Source of the DNA: Diphasiastrum complanatum
Taxonomy: Eukaryota; Streptophyta; Lycopodiopsida; Lycopodiales; Lycopodiaceae
Length of the DNA stretch: 64,000 nucleotides
Direction: 5' to 3'
Assembly: GCA_029204225.1 (NCBI GenBank)
Contig: MU832198.1
Span: 1 to 64,000, forward strand
Shown here in pieces: positions 46,780-57,993 of this stretch. A model generated the notes under the pieces. The model worked only from the letters and a program-made list of their open reading frames with translations. It ran no database searches and was not told where the DNA came from. Positions within the stretch are counted from its first letter, which is position 1, and each line of letters opens with the position of its first letter. A program made the position numbers and the translations under genes.

Positions 46780-46920
46780 CGTGCATGTGCATGCATGGAA
46801 ATAACTCACACATGAGACTAGTACATGGCAAAGATTGTGCATTCACCACTTGGAAAATGTGAATTCAGTTGGTACATGGAAAACATCACATTGGGCCGTA
46901 AAAGTGCCTTTCAGTCATGT

Positions 46921-46921
<1 letters not shown>

Positions 46922-46981
<60 letters not shown>
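46922..46981. repeat. (GA)n microsatellite, about 60 bases
   Basis: About 29 GA units ending just upstream of the 57-base tandem repeat at 47022. Confidence 0.95.
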
Positions 46982-46983
<2 letters not shown>

Positions 46984-47021
46984 TGAAAGCATAGAATCTT
47001 CCATGGAAAAGCCCTTGCAAA

Positions 47022-47135
47022 AAGTTCACACCAATTGTTCACCTATAAAAGGGTTTGTATTCTCTAAAACTCTGCAACAAGTTCACACCAATTGTTCACC
47101 TATAAAAGGGTTTGTATCCTCTAAAATTCTTTTAC
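47022..47135 (+). repeat. 57-base tandem duplication containing TATAAAAG
   Basis: Two copies start at 47022 and 47079, nearly identical over AAGTTCACACCAATTGTTCA and CCTATAAAAGGGTTTGTAT. Each carries a TATA-box-like CTATAAAAGG. The period is a multiple of three, so an incidental frame repeats 19 residues. Confidence 0.85.
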
Positions 47136-47449
47136 CAACTAAGTGAATAAAGTTATTTCAAAGAATCATTGCTTGAAAAATTACATCACAACTTTTGATG
47201 TTTAAATAATACGTGTAAAGATGTTTAAATAATATGTGTAGAGATGTCTAAATAATACGCGTCTAGATGCTTGATTTTTGGCATCATTTTTGAAGAAACC
47301 AACTTAACAAATGACCCTGTACGGCCAAAAGTACCCGAAAAATGTCAATCCTTTTAATATGTTTACAGCTTAAAAAGCACTCCACATAACTTTTGGAGTA
47401 CAGTTTCGAAGAAAGCAACTCTCATATTTATGGGTTTGTGTTAGGGTGA

Positions 47450-47879
47450 CTAAGCAGAAAAGAAGTATTCAAAGCCAGGAAGCTTTTCAAGCACAAAAGA
47501 ATCGATCAATCTATCAACATAGTGATTTTGCAAATGATTTTCAATGACCAATCGGTTCAGCAGAGGAGCAGGCCCTCGTGATCTTTTCCTGAAGATTGAT
47601 AGCAAACAACGCCACACTAGTACGTCCATACACATGATTTGGCTGGAAAGGATCCGATAATTCAAAGAATATTGTGTATGTACTCATTCCATCGTATGTT
47701 GGCAGCTCAGAAGCGTATTGGAAAATGGAGTATTTAAAGCCAAAGTAAGACTGCTTATTATGCCCATCTTTGTGACCTGACGGAGGCTTGTAGTACATGC
47801 GTGCCGTCTGGGGACAATGTGACTGAAACCTCGCTGCGATTCTGGCCCCTAGGTCCAAAATTTCCGAATACTTTGCCAT
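47450..47879 (-). pseudogene. Small plant protein ORF with a frameshift (function unknown)
   Basis: A minus-strand ATG at 47879 opens [20 protein letters not shown], then [15 protein letters not shown]. It continues through [20 protein letters not shown] to [16 protein letters not shown] and a stop at 47541. In the next frame, overlapping the same place, [20 protein letters not shown] and SFVLEKLPGFEYFFSA continue to a stop at 47450. The protein-like composition of both halves and their abutment suggest one protein of about 143 residues disrupted by a one-base indel near 47560, or an unseen tiny intron. The N-terminus seems familiar as a conserved plant protein of unknown function, but I cannot name the family. 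No signal peptide or membrane segment is obvious from this start; a start 15 codons upstream would add a hydrophobic stretch. Confidence 0.5.
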
Positions 47880-48534
47880 AAACCACAACAAGTACGGAAA
47901 GAGAGAGACCTGCCAAAAGTACAACTTCTGTCGACAGTGAAACCTGTGTAAGCTCTCAATTTCGGCCTTTCAATTTCTCCTGTCAATCCCTGATCCTTCC
48001 CAAATATTCCTCGTCTGGCACTTCAAACAACATGCTCTCTCACCCAAACTTTCTGGTCTCAATGTGGAGCTGAGTCGATGAATTTCTGTGTGCAATGAAA
48101 GATCATCACACAACATGCAAAATGTGAATGACCCACGAAGGATAATTTGAGCTGAATCTCCCTGGTGTGCGAAGGATTTCTCGAAGGAGATGAACAGCAG
48201 CAGCAGGCATGTGAATTTGCATTCAATGTTCTGCTTCTCGTTGTTCCTCCTGTTATGCTATGCTATGATATGTGGAGGGGGTGAGAAGTAAGGAAGAGGA
48301 TTCGAAGGAAGAAATGCGATTATATTGATTAATGGAGGATGCGTGGCTGCGGACTTTGAAGTGTGAGGAGAGGAAGCATCTTTTGACCCGGCTGGATGCA
48401 CTCATAAGATTCAGTCGCGAGAGTGCGAGGGGCTTAAAACATTTCCACGTGGGGCTGCAGGGAGGGCGTGTTGCCCTTTCTCATGCATGGGATGGGAGGC
48501 ATGAACCCACTCTAAGATTTTGCTTGGCATGCAT
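47880..48534 (-). other. Upstream region of the 47.5-kb ORF
   Basis: Less AT-rich than its surroundings, compatible with a promoter/5' UTR for the minus-strand ORF. I find no firm TATA box. A plus-strand frame of 108 codons (48332-48658) lacks features. Confidence 0.3.
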
Positions 48535-48930
48535 TATTAGTTGTTCGCATGCACATTTCATTAAAATTTTCATGTGCTACCTGAATAATTCTTTTTGCAG
48601 GTCGCTTGAGAATTCTGATAAGAAGGTGCACACAGAATATGGTTTTAAATTTACATGAAAATTATAATTTTAGAGGTGATTTCATAATAATAAAAAATTT
48701 CTAAGGTTCAAATTGTGCATGTGCCATGTGGCAGCCCGTCGTGACCTATCCACATGCATATTCCATCAGAATTTTCATGTGTTATGGGTCAACTTCTTAT
48801 TTGATGTCACTTCAGAATTGTGATAGAAAGCTCACACAATTTTTGGTTTTAACTTTGCATTGAAATTTTGCTTTTGAAGGTGTCTCCAAAATACAAAGAA
48901 AATCTAAGCACTTGCAATATGTGCATGGTA
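48535..48930. repeat. Diverged tandem duplication, unit about 210 bases
   Basis: Both copies contain, in order: GCATGCACATTTCATTAAAA / CACATGCATATTCCATCAGA, then TTTTCATGTG, then GAGAATTCTGATA / CAGAATTGTGATA, then GGTTTTAA and a GTGCATG end. It is an old duplication without coding content. Confidence 0.65.
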
Positions 48931-49689
48931 GCATCTTCTAGCTTTTTAGCTCAATCCAGATTCTTAAAGTCAATGGCTAGAAGATGTTTATTCATGAAAA
49001 CTTCTAATCAATGACAACTTGACACCCAGCCGATTATTGTAGACGTTGGATTTATTTGCTAGTCAAGGTAGGTTTCAAGGTCCTTGTTATCGATTGTGCC
49101 ACGACCCTTCAAGCTATTGTCTCCACTAGGAATGGAAAAGACATTGGAAAATATTGTTACCATATTGTATGATGGATGAACTTTTGCCATTCCAAGAGAC
49201 AAAATCAAATCTCATCCTTAGTCAAAAGATTGGAGGATGGAAAGATCCTAGCTTGCGGGAATATAGTTAAACAAGCAATTACTTGTGAAATTCCCACATA
49301 ATTCTCCTTTGCGGAGGACCTATCAAATTTGTAGAAATACTCAAGTTTTCTAAACAACTTGCATAAAATACACGAAGTTTGGCACAATCTGCAAAAATAT
49401 ACTAGTCGATCGGCATTGGTTGGTGAAAATCTTGAGTCTACAAAAATACACTGAGTTCGGCACAAAGCAAAAAACATTGAACAACAGAAATCGGAAAAAA
49501 TGCCAAAAGACTTGAAGTCTAAAAAACATCGAGTCACATACTTGGGAAAATTTTCGAATGGCTTTGGTTGGCAGAAATGCCGACTAATGCTAACTCAACA
49601 AAAACAATCCAAAAAAAATCCTAAAATGTCCTTCTAGTATGCCTATTTAACAAACTTACATGGAACACATTGTGCATTTTCGTTTTGAT
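48931..49689. other. Unassigned repeat-like sequence
   Basis: No gene. At 49360-49520 phrases such as GTTTGGCACAATCTGCAAAA and GAGTTCGGCACAAAGCAAAA recur, typical of decayed LTR sequence. They give a spurious minus-strand 110-codon frame. Confidence 0.35.
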
Positions 49690-50529
49690 TGGTAGGTCCA
49701 GTTCATATGTTAGTTTTCCACACATTTGATGATTTGAAATTGTCCATAAAATTGAGGAGATAACTTCTCACTTTGGGTTTTATTCAATGCTGATTGATGG
49801 TAAGGTTGTCATTATAAATATATGTTGTGGAAGTCATGAAATGACCAAAGTTTCTCGACATAATATTTCATCTTTTGTTGAGCCTCTCGCATATGATCAT
49901 GATCCACCTTGAAAATATTCTGCAACTCAAATGCTATTGCTGCTACTATTACATTTGCTAATTCTATGTCAATTGGTTTTATTGGTTCACATCTATAAAA
50001 TGCATAAAAAGAGGTCATTCTAATAGACATGTGAGGTGTTGAATTGTAACTAGATTTAGCTAGATGCAACCAATCAATACATTTTGTTTGTAAATCTGCT
50101 ATAAAATGTTGCAAGTAACATTCCAGCCATTGATTCATTCTTTATGTTTGTCCATCGATCTCTAGATGGAATGCAGTGCTAGAAAATAACTTGGTCTTTA
50201 ACTTTGTCCATTATCTCTTTCCAAAACTGTCTAGCAAATCTCTGATCTCTTTCACACACCTTTTCCTTTAGTAACGCATGCAATCTAAAAAAATTAAGGA
50301 ATAGTTGTGCCACTTGTGATGCGCCATAAGTAGTCTTGTAGGAAATGAAATTTGTTGAATTCTCGAAATGTTGTCTGAAGAGATGGAATGAAATCCATAC
50401 TGATATTGCCCCACTATTGGGAAGGAACAAATAGTGGATGTAGCAATCCAAGTTTTTGAGCATGCTTTTCTTTGTTAAACTGACATGAAGTACATTCCCA
50501 AACCATTCTATATACAGTTCATCAGTCAT
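49690..50529 (-). pseudogene. Ty3/gypsy integrase
   Basis: Minus strand, in order: ISVWISFHLFRQHFE (from the core), YGASQVAQLFLNFFRLHALL, VCERDQRFARQFWKEIMDKV, then after a stop FHLEIDGQT and MNQWLECYLQHFIADLQTKC. CIDWLHLAKSSYNST and MTSFYAFYRCEPI follow. The end keeps EKLSPQFYGQFQI, the GPY/F-like C-terminal module. Each block has the expected gypsy counterpart (D-D-E core followed by DGQTE-VN--LE-YLR). Stops and frame changes are scattered throughout. RT and RNase H are not present upstream. Confidence 0.88.
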
Positions 50530-51064
50530 GATGAACCTGCCACTGTAGCAGAAGCCCTATCAATGCTCAATGCAGACAAATGACATTATGACATTACTAA
50601 AGCTTGATTCTTCATTAGAAATGAATGAGAACCATATGTACATATATAGGAGAGCCAAAATTTGTGGTACTTCTTGCATTCAATGCATTTCCTACACCTA
50701 TTCAAGTGCAAACTACTATTATCTTGACACCTAACTGCTTGCATGCATAGATTGTACCTAACTTTCACCTACTTTCTCCAAATGTCAAATTTTCAACTAT
50801 GAGCCCACAAAACTACATGCATGTGTCCATTAGAGTATTTGCATGTCTTGCATGTCTCAATGTAAACTTAGGATACAATGCATTTATGGACGGACACACC
50901 TGTGCGAGTTCTAGTTATGAAAAAAAAAAAAACTCTTAAAAAATTTGAGAAAAAATTATGTCTGAATCACAAGGACTTTTAATTTTTTCCTAAAATATTG
51001 AGGTTCAGAACTCGCACACTCTGCCCTTGACTGCGTCAATTATTTTCTAAGCCTTCAGAAGCTT

Positions 51065-52000
51065 GTGCGAGTTTTGGCTGTGTTGTGTGAGCCAAGAAAT
51101 TCTACAGATGTTGCAAGAATCCGATATAGTTTCTTGGGAAATCCTTATAGCATCCCTCACCAAATGATTCAAACCTTCCAAATTGATCCAAAGCCCTTTC
51201 ATTCAACTCTCTCATATAAAGTTGAGAAGGGACGAATCCGTACGCACCTACATTGAGCTCTTTAAGCATCTCAAGGTCGAATGCGTTGATGAGAAGATCA
51301 CGAAAAAATGGCTATCAAACTCTTTTTGGTAGGACTACCTAAATCTATCAGAAGAGAACTTAAATCAGTTGACTTGTATGACCAGCTGAAAGAAGTAATG
51401 GATGATGCCATCAGAGAGGAAGACGAAGGACCCCATGATGAGTATGATCATTGTGATCCCAAGGGAAAAGCTCCTGCTAAACATGATCCATCACATACAG
51501 AGCATACCTCTAGTTCTAATTCCACTAAGTTGCTAGACCATATGGACAACTGGCAAAAAACTCAGCAAGCCCAAATGGATAAGCTTACAACTGACTTCCA
51601 AAAGGTGCTTAAATATATGGCGGAAAAGACCTATCCTTTCTGGAAAAATTTGTGGTGTCCTATCTATTCCCAAAACCATACTACCAACCCCCAAGCTGCA
51701 AGACCGATGTATAGGCATTACTGACCCCCTGGTCCACCACCTTTCAATCCACAACAAACTTTTCAGTGCCCAGGACAATTTCAACCAAGATGTTCAGGCC
51801 CACATCAGTTTCAGCCTAGACAGCCTTATGTAGTAAACCACCCTTTGCCACAAGTACCTACCCAGATGATTGATCTTGGCTACATTGATCCTACTACATA
51901 TTGCGTTGATGAAACACAAGATGCTAGTTATCAAGTGGCCTCGACTTACCAATATGACATACCAATACTCCTCGCTCACCACTCTTGCTTAACTATCAGT
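51065..52000 (+). pseudogene. Ty3/gypsy gag
   Basis: Plus frames read FLVGLPKSIRRELKSVDLYD and VMDDAIREEDEGPHDEYDH. A polar linker and a coiled-coil-like MDNWQKTQQAQMDKLTTDFQ follow. A damaged cysteine region (LWCPIYSQNHTTN) and a Gln/Pro/Phe-rich tail (PPFNPQQTFQCPGQFQPR) come next. It is the same Gag family as 23265-24216, as the shared LPK-IRR and MDDAIR-EDE blocks show. The integrase at 49690-50529 is on the opposite strand, so the two are not one intact element. Confidence 0.72.
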
Positions 52001-52734
52001 GACGGATACCTTGTGACTGTTATGCCCCTTTGTTGAACATTTAAAAAAGCAAAATATATATGTACTTTTTATCAAACGTAGGTGCTGCTCTCTCCACCCT
52101 ACGCATCCGTACGACTACCACGTGGCACTTCCAGACTGCTCAATTGCTTATTACACTTCATAATGTACATGTGAAAAAAAGGTATCCATTGTGCCTAAAA
52201 AATTTTGGAAATCCTTACCAAGCATGATGTCTTCTCCTCGGCACCTCCCATAATACATGCAGGTCCTCTTCCTTGCAAAGATGGGCAAAAAATACTAGTC
52301 TTGATGCTCACAGCTCCCATCGAAGCGGAATTTACTAGCATCAAAAAATGGTTCAAAATAGTATTGCGCTATGCACTACAGTCCTACTATGCTGATTATA
52401 ATTAAGACTATATCTCTACTTCTTGAATTGCTCTCACTCTCTCTTGTGATCTCCGACTCTAGGGAGTCAGATAGTCTAATACAATGGAGTCCACATATGA
52501 ACTCTGATTCATGCATCAACAACCAGTCTCTCATCTCATTTGTTGTATATATACAAGCTTATAGAAATCGTGGCTAACTAATGTGCTTAAGCATGATGTC
52601 ATGTTCACAAAACAAGGTTAAACATTTTAGTATAAACTATATAGATAATAGTCATGAAGTTGTGCAGTTACTGCATGATAGTATGTTCGAACAATGACGT
52701 AATCTGTATTGGATTCAATAGAGGAAGAGCTCCA

Positions 52735-52850
52735 GTCAATAGTTGAGGTTGTCAAATTATCGAGTCAAGTCGACCATTTGACTTTGTCAAGTCGATGTCG
52801 ATGTGAGACTCGAACTCGAGTATTGTTGAGTGTCGAGTCGACCTTGCTCT
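52735..52850. repeat. GTCGA-rich cluster
   Basis: GAGTCAAGTCGACC, AAGTCGATGTCGATGTG, GACTCGAACTCGAG and GTGTCGAGTCGACC: at least eight TCGA words, several palindromic, in 100 bases. It lies in or beside the LTR whose inner edge is at 52984. Confidence 0.6.
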
Positions 52851-52864
52851 ACTTCGAATATCCA

Positions 52865-52984
52865 TGTATTTATGCAGACTATTCGACTATGTGAGTAAAA
52901 CTGCAGACTGTTATAGAGAGTGGATATTTACAAGAGTACTCAAAAGATGAATTCAAGTGAGTAGGAGTAAGATTAACTCCAACA
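52865..52984 (-). repeat. Copia LTR, visible start
   Basis: On the minus strand AAAGGGGAG (polypurine tract) is followed by TGTTGGAGTTAATC, starting at 52984. The far end of the LTR was not determined. Confidence 0.5.
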
Positions 52985-53430
52985 CTCCCCTTTAAGTTGA
53001 CTGCTAAATTTAACATACTAACTAAGGTAGCACGCTTATCCTTTGACAATGTCTTTGTCAAGATATCAACCAACATACCATCAGTGTGATATTGATCCGA
53101 TATCTTTGTTTCGAATTTTCTCTTTAACAAAATGAAATTGAATTTCAATGTGTTTAGTTCTAGAATGAGTTCGTGGGTTCAGAGAAAGACCTATGTAGCT
53201 CTAGTTGTCGCAATGTAGTATAGTTGGTCTGATCTGAGAAAATTTCAGATCCTAGAGTAATCTTCTAATCCAAATGATTTTTTTCACTGCAAAGGTAGCT
53301 GCGATAGCGAGTAATGTTCAAATCAACTAATGCTTTACCATTGGACTGAAGGTCTCAGTGTAGTCAATCCCATAGAATTGTTCATACCCTTTGAAAACTA
53401 GTCATGTTCCTTTGGTTGAGCAATGAGAAG
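52985..53430 (-). pseudogene. Ty1/copia RT-to-RNase H remnant
   Basis: The minus strand from the right has LVFKGYEQFYGIDYTETFSP (RT start). Degraded RNase H words follow (LGSEIFSDQTNY), then MLVDILTKTLSKDKRATLVS, the end of RNase H, and LNLAVNLKGSVGVN before the LTR. The RT palm between them is missing. The polypurine tract overlaps the coding end, as in other copia elements here. Confidence 0.75.
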
Positions 53431-53885
53431 GAAATGTGTTGATAGCTCATTATTCTAGTTTAATACTGGTTGCAAATTTGCTATTTCTTCTATAAAAACA
53501 TCACCTTTGACCTCACACTATTTTACTTCGAAGCCTACACAAGCTTCTCTGGACAGAGTACCTATAATGATTCGCATATGTCCCTTCCTATTTTCTTGGA
53601 GTATAAATCCACTACTTATTTTCCCAAGAAGAGCTCATACTCACATTATTGTTTGTTACTACTACAATAGTAAATTTCCATATACAAAATTGTGTCAAGA
53701 ACCTCATTAAGTAACTTTGCAGATTCATTTATCAACATGCACTTGAAACTCTCCATCCACAATGATTTCTTTCACATTCTTTAGAAAAAAATGAGACTGC
53801 TATAGGAGTGGTGATTCCAACAAGATAAAACAATTGCATTTGATGATTTTTTGACAGGGAATATTCAGAAAAAATAGGGACTATT

Positions 53886-54035
53886 ATGCCCCTTTCAATC
53901 CTATCTCACCCTTCTGTTGAGGGGATCCATACCCCACATCTCCACCACACCATTCCGTCACCATCTCAACCTCACCATCCCGTCACAATCTCACCTGTGC
54001 CATCTCGTCACCATCTCAACCGAGCCGAGCCTCAC
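53886..54035 (+). repeat. Minisatellite CCATCYCGTCACMATCTCAACC
   Basis: Four or five imperfect copies of a 20-odd-base CACC/CATC-rich unit. A His/Pro/Ser-rich frame of 105 codons across it is a by-product. Confidence 0.6.
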
Positions 54036-54284
54036 AAAACTCTGTTACAAATCTCAGCCAAGTCCTATTTTCCAAACTCCAATTCTAGTAGTTTCCAATC
54101 ATGTCTTTCCACCAGTCATCTAGCTCTGAAGACCCGGAGGCCAATAAGATTGACATACATATGGGTCACACTAATTAGGGGAGCTCTTGAGGGCCTTTTG
54201 TAAAGATGCTTTTTTTTACTTTTCAAAGGTTTTATGTCCACATGGCCCAATGGTGTGTTTCCATGTGTGCTAGACCGTAACGGT

Positions 54285-55298
54285 GGCAGCCCAACTTCAA
54301 TTTCGGGCAGCCACTTCTGAGATAAACCAATTACACAAAAATTCAAATTGAAGTGGGTGGGAAACCCGAGGCCGCGTCCTCGCGCATCTGTCGTCATGTC
54401 GCGTCATGCCTCACCATGCGGAAGGCAGGTGGAGTGAGCACATGTGGAGGAGGAAAATAGCTTGCTTCTAGTAAACGATTTGTAGCATCTCTTTACACCA
54501 TTACATAGATGATGAAAAACCGCACACTTTTTTTTTTTGGATCACTTCCGACACGTGGTTAAAAAGTTATGGCCATATGAAGATTCATACCCTACTTGAT
54601 ATCAGAGTTGAGCGACCCAGGCTTCTTCTCACCGAACACAATGCTCTGGTTGCGTAGCTCCAATATCTCAGCCACGCGACCAGAGCATTATGTTCAGTGA
54701 GAAAAGTCCATGGGTCGCCTAGCTCCGATATCTCAGTCGCGTGGCCAAAGTATTATGTTCAATGAGAACAGGTCATGGTCGCTTGGCTCCGATATTAGGT
54801 AGGGTATGAATCTTCAGGCTGCCATAACTTTTAAACCGTCTGTTGGATTGAAGTGATTTAAAAGACAAAAGTGTGTGGTTTTTCATTATCTATGCAATGG
54901 TGTAAACAAATGCTACAATATCTCAGCCACACAACCAGAGCATTATATTTAGTGAGAATAGGTAATGGGTCGCTCAGCTCCGATATCAGGTCAGGTATGA
55001 ATCTTCAGAGTGCCATAACTTTTTAACCGTGTGTCGGATTGAAGTGATTTATAAAGTGTGCAATTTTTCATGATCTACGCAATGGTGTCAAGAGATGCTA
55101 CACTTCTTTTACTGGAAGTAAGGTATTTTCCTCCTCCACATATATTCACTCCACCTGCCTTCTACATGGCGAGGCACGACGCAACGCGATGACATATGCG
55201 GGAGGACACGGCCTCATGTTTTCCACCCCCTTCATTTTGAATTTTAGTGTAATTGGTTTATCTCAGAAATGGCTGTCCGAATTTAAAGTTGGGCAGTC
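54285..55298. mobile_element. Foldback DNA transposon (long inverted repeats), 1.0 kb
   Basis: The left end (GGCAGCCCAACTTCAATTTC) and the reverse complement of the right end (GACTGCCCAACTTTAAATTC) begin a continuous inverted match of about 350-400 bases. It includes CTGAGATAAACCAATTACAC, GAAGGCAGGTGGAGTGA, TGTGGAGGAGGAAAATA and AAAAAGTTATGGC. Inside, a second inverted pair of about 50 bases faces AGCTCCAATATCTCAGCC (54614-54720), and a third copy of the inner arm segment lies at 54790-54920. There is no ORF. The structure fits a non-autonomous Mutator-like or foldback element. I could not find a convincing target duplication. Confidence 0.8.
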
Positions 55299-55411
55299 TA
55301 ATGATGTTCTCTCTCTACATTCTTAAAGGGCCCATATTGAGTCTGAAGTTGTCCTAATTGCAACTGGATATTACAGAGATGACAATCTAGTACCAACAGG
55401 CAAACCCGTTC

Positions 55412-56640
55412 TTGACTCAGGTTGAATTTCAGGTACTTGTTCTGACTGGCTACCAGAGTCCTTACCTCTTGCACATGGCCTATGCATCATATAACACCAC
55501 TACAAGGTCATGCCAATTTATAATACCTCCTGACAAAAATTATGTCTATAACATATATCTTTTTGGAGCTAATTTCAATACCTTCGGATTTCCTCGGGGA
55601 TTGAATGCAGTTACAAGAACTTTGTAGAAGATCGAGACGACAACCTATTTCAAATTTATCGATCCATCTGTGGCAAAGTGGAAGATAAAGGATGGGTATC
55701 AGTTTGATGCCATCAATGATTAGCCTCTAGTTGTTGCTTGTGCTTACTTAACCAAGTACACCCAGCGTTACAAAACCAAGATCCTTTGGATACCAATGTT
55801 CTTGTTCCACATGATGGCACATTCACGACTGCACGGCCAGAATCTCTATGATTGGGCCCACTTTGCTTCGAATTGCCTTCATGAGTGTATTAAAAGCAAG
55901 AAACCTCCACCATGCTCGGTTATATGATGATAGATCTCACTCTCCAGTAGGTGACAAATGGAACGAGACTTCGAGAGATGTTGCAAGTGGTGGACAAGGC
56001 TTGGAGGATACCAATTCAGTCCAAGAAGTCCAAGCGGTCCTGAACACAGACATCGTCGCCACAGGGGCCAACCTCTAAAAGACCAAACACCAGCATCATG
56101 AAGTTGACAATGAAGAAGCAGCCAACACCACCGGCCTCACAACAAGATCCAGCAGCTGAAGGATCTTCGACAGCACAAGAAACAGATACCTCCAAGGCCC
56201 AGCTCCCTGACACACGACAACAGAGGACCCAAAAGAAGCTCATGGCCAAGAGGTATTCTCCAGATGCAACGGAGTTCAACGAGTCAAAATTTGAAGGTGA
56301 GCCACTCAAGAGGAAACCACAAGCCATGTGCCAAGCCACACAGTCTCATTCGGCATCCTCGAACTCAACAAAATCTCAAGATGGCAGCTCCACCTCCAAT
56401 ACAACATCCTAGCAGCACTCCTCACCCACACACATCATCGACGGGGAAATGGAGCAGCCATATACGGAGTAGTAGACACCGACAAGGACTCACAAGCTGC
56501 CCAACAAGTAGCAGTCACAGCTCCCACCATACTACTGACAACAGCAACACAGCCAAATTCACCAAAGACACAAGATTTGGGAGGGGGGGAGATGGAAATG
56601 TCATTGCCTAAGATATGACAGTAGCCCAGCATGAACAGGC
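55412..56640 (+). pseudogene. Unrecognised decayed ORF
   Basis: A plus-strand coding history crosses frames. It includes QFIIPPDKNYVYNIYLFGAN, then FKFIDPSVAKWKIKDGYQFD, a stop, PLVVACAYLTKYTQRYKTK, WIPMFLFHMMAHSRLHGQNL and YDWAHFASNCLHECIKSKKP. A low-complexity Ser/Thr/Gln-rich region (56000-56600) follows. The first part looks like a real folded protein; the second like a disordered tail. I do not recognise the family. It resembles the 8972-11489 ORF only in layout (globular start, disordered end), not in sequence. Confidence 0.4.
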
Positions 56641-57094
56641 CCAACAAGTCCACATTCTCATGGACACATCAACATATTTTGATGCTCCGAACCTGATGAG
56701 ATAAGTGACGACAAAGATGGCAAGGCAAATCAGTCTAGAAAAATTCAGATCCCACCAGTTAGCATCATGACCACCACCTAACCACTCCGCCCATCATTCC
56801 CACATCCACCATTTTGACCACCACCATCTCTACTAATGACATTCCTCTACTTTTGCCATTGCCACCTCCACTTCCTCATCAGTCTATACTTTTTGGACTA
56901 ACAGCACCCCTCCTGATCAATGTCCGAAAATTTCTAACCTTGAAGAGCTATCAAAAGCAACAAAACATTCCATGATCAACCTGTCTGAGACTAGCTACTA
57001 CATGCATTGGTTGGTAAGCCAACAATGAAGAAACAAAACATTTCTATCTACAAAGCTTTGCTAGCTTTCATTCCTCTACCTGACGAAGATATTC

Positions 57095-57260
57095 GTGAAC
57101 ACGAAAGTCAAGTGACACGAAGCACGAAAGTTTCATGAACACCTGACGAGAAGACATGAACACGAAAGATTCGCGAATGAGAATCTTTTGCGGTCCAGCA
57201 CGAGAAAGTCAGACAATGGAGACGAAACCAATGACGCGACACGAAAAATGTCGCAAATTT
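57095..57260 (+). repeat. ACGAAAG-rich stretch
   Basis: The words CACGAAAG, CACGAGAAAG and GACACGAAAA recur about seven times in 160 bases with GAACAC/GACGAGA spacers. Confidence 0.5.
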
Positions 57261-57519
57261 TTTTTTGCCCTCACGCTCCATGAAGGACCAGCAAGGTCAT
57301 ACAAGTACCCAGAAGTACAGATGTCTGATCTAATGGCATGATGTCAGCAGATACACTCTAGGTCGTGGCTAATCCGCCACCCTTGTAATTCTCTGATTAG
57401 TTGTAGATCTAGTCACTCTAATCTAAAAGGTTACACAGAGCGACTATATACTTACTGGATGATACTTGATAAAAAAGGCATATAAAGAGATGTATGAAAC
57501 AGTCTGATTTGGTTCACTG

Positions 57520-57651
57520 TGGCTCAACACCAATGGCAGAGACAAATGGCTCAAAGACGTTCTATTTGTGCCTACACTTCAGCAAGACTTGCTTTCTGTA
57601 GCAAGAATAGCAGATGTAGCAATGCGTGTGACGTTTTCTGACGAAGCATGC
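57520..57651 (+). pseudogene. Ty1/copia (protease to pre-integrase), left piece
   Basis: The plus frame NTNGRDKWLKDVLFVPTLQQ, DLLSVARIADVAMRV and TFSDEAC stops at 57651, exactly where the LTR of another element begins. The frame resumes as NVVDASTSTLIAQDR at 62406. V-FVP-L--LLSV is the typical block between copia protease and the pre-integrase zinc region. Confidence 0.8.
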
Positions 57652-57902
57652 AGTTAAGAAAATAGCTTAAAAACCCGACTGGATCAATCACCATAGCACA
57701 ACGTCAAGTGCAACAAGACAAGACAACAGAATTGCTCTCCACAAACTGTATATTCAACTAATAAGTAAGTACAAAGATAAAGTTGCTTAAAAGCACTCAA
57801 AGGGCTCGTAAAAGAAAGATGGCCCAATAATTCTAGAACTGAGCACATGTGGTGCCGTCGAAATAAGAAACACTGTATAAGTCGATCATTGCTATTTTAA
57901 CT
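57652..57902 (-). repeat. 3' LTR of the 57652-62400 element
   Basis: 251 bases, AGTTAAG...TTTTAACT. Confidence 0.9.
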
Positions 57903-57993
57903 CTCTCTTTCAATGATCAACGTCTCTCTTTATTTTAGAGTTTACTCTATTCATAGAACATACCTCCATGATAGTATTACAAGTAAAGGCTTG

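Noticed and set aside
48332-48658. 108-codon plus ORF upstream of the 47.5-kb gene
   Set aside because: Overlaps the tandem repeat at 48535 and shows no protein-like features.
49205-49537. 110-codon Cys/Phe-rich minus ORF
   Set aside because: Generated by repeated GTTTGGCACAA/GAGTTCGGCACAA phrases of decayed repeat DNA.
53886-54203. His/Pro/Ser-rich 105-codon ORF
   Set aside because: By-product of a CACC/CATC minisatellite.
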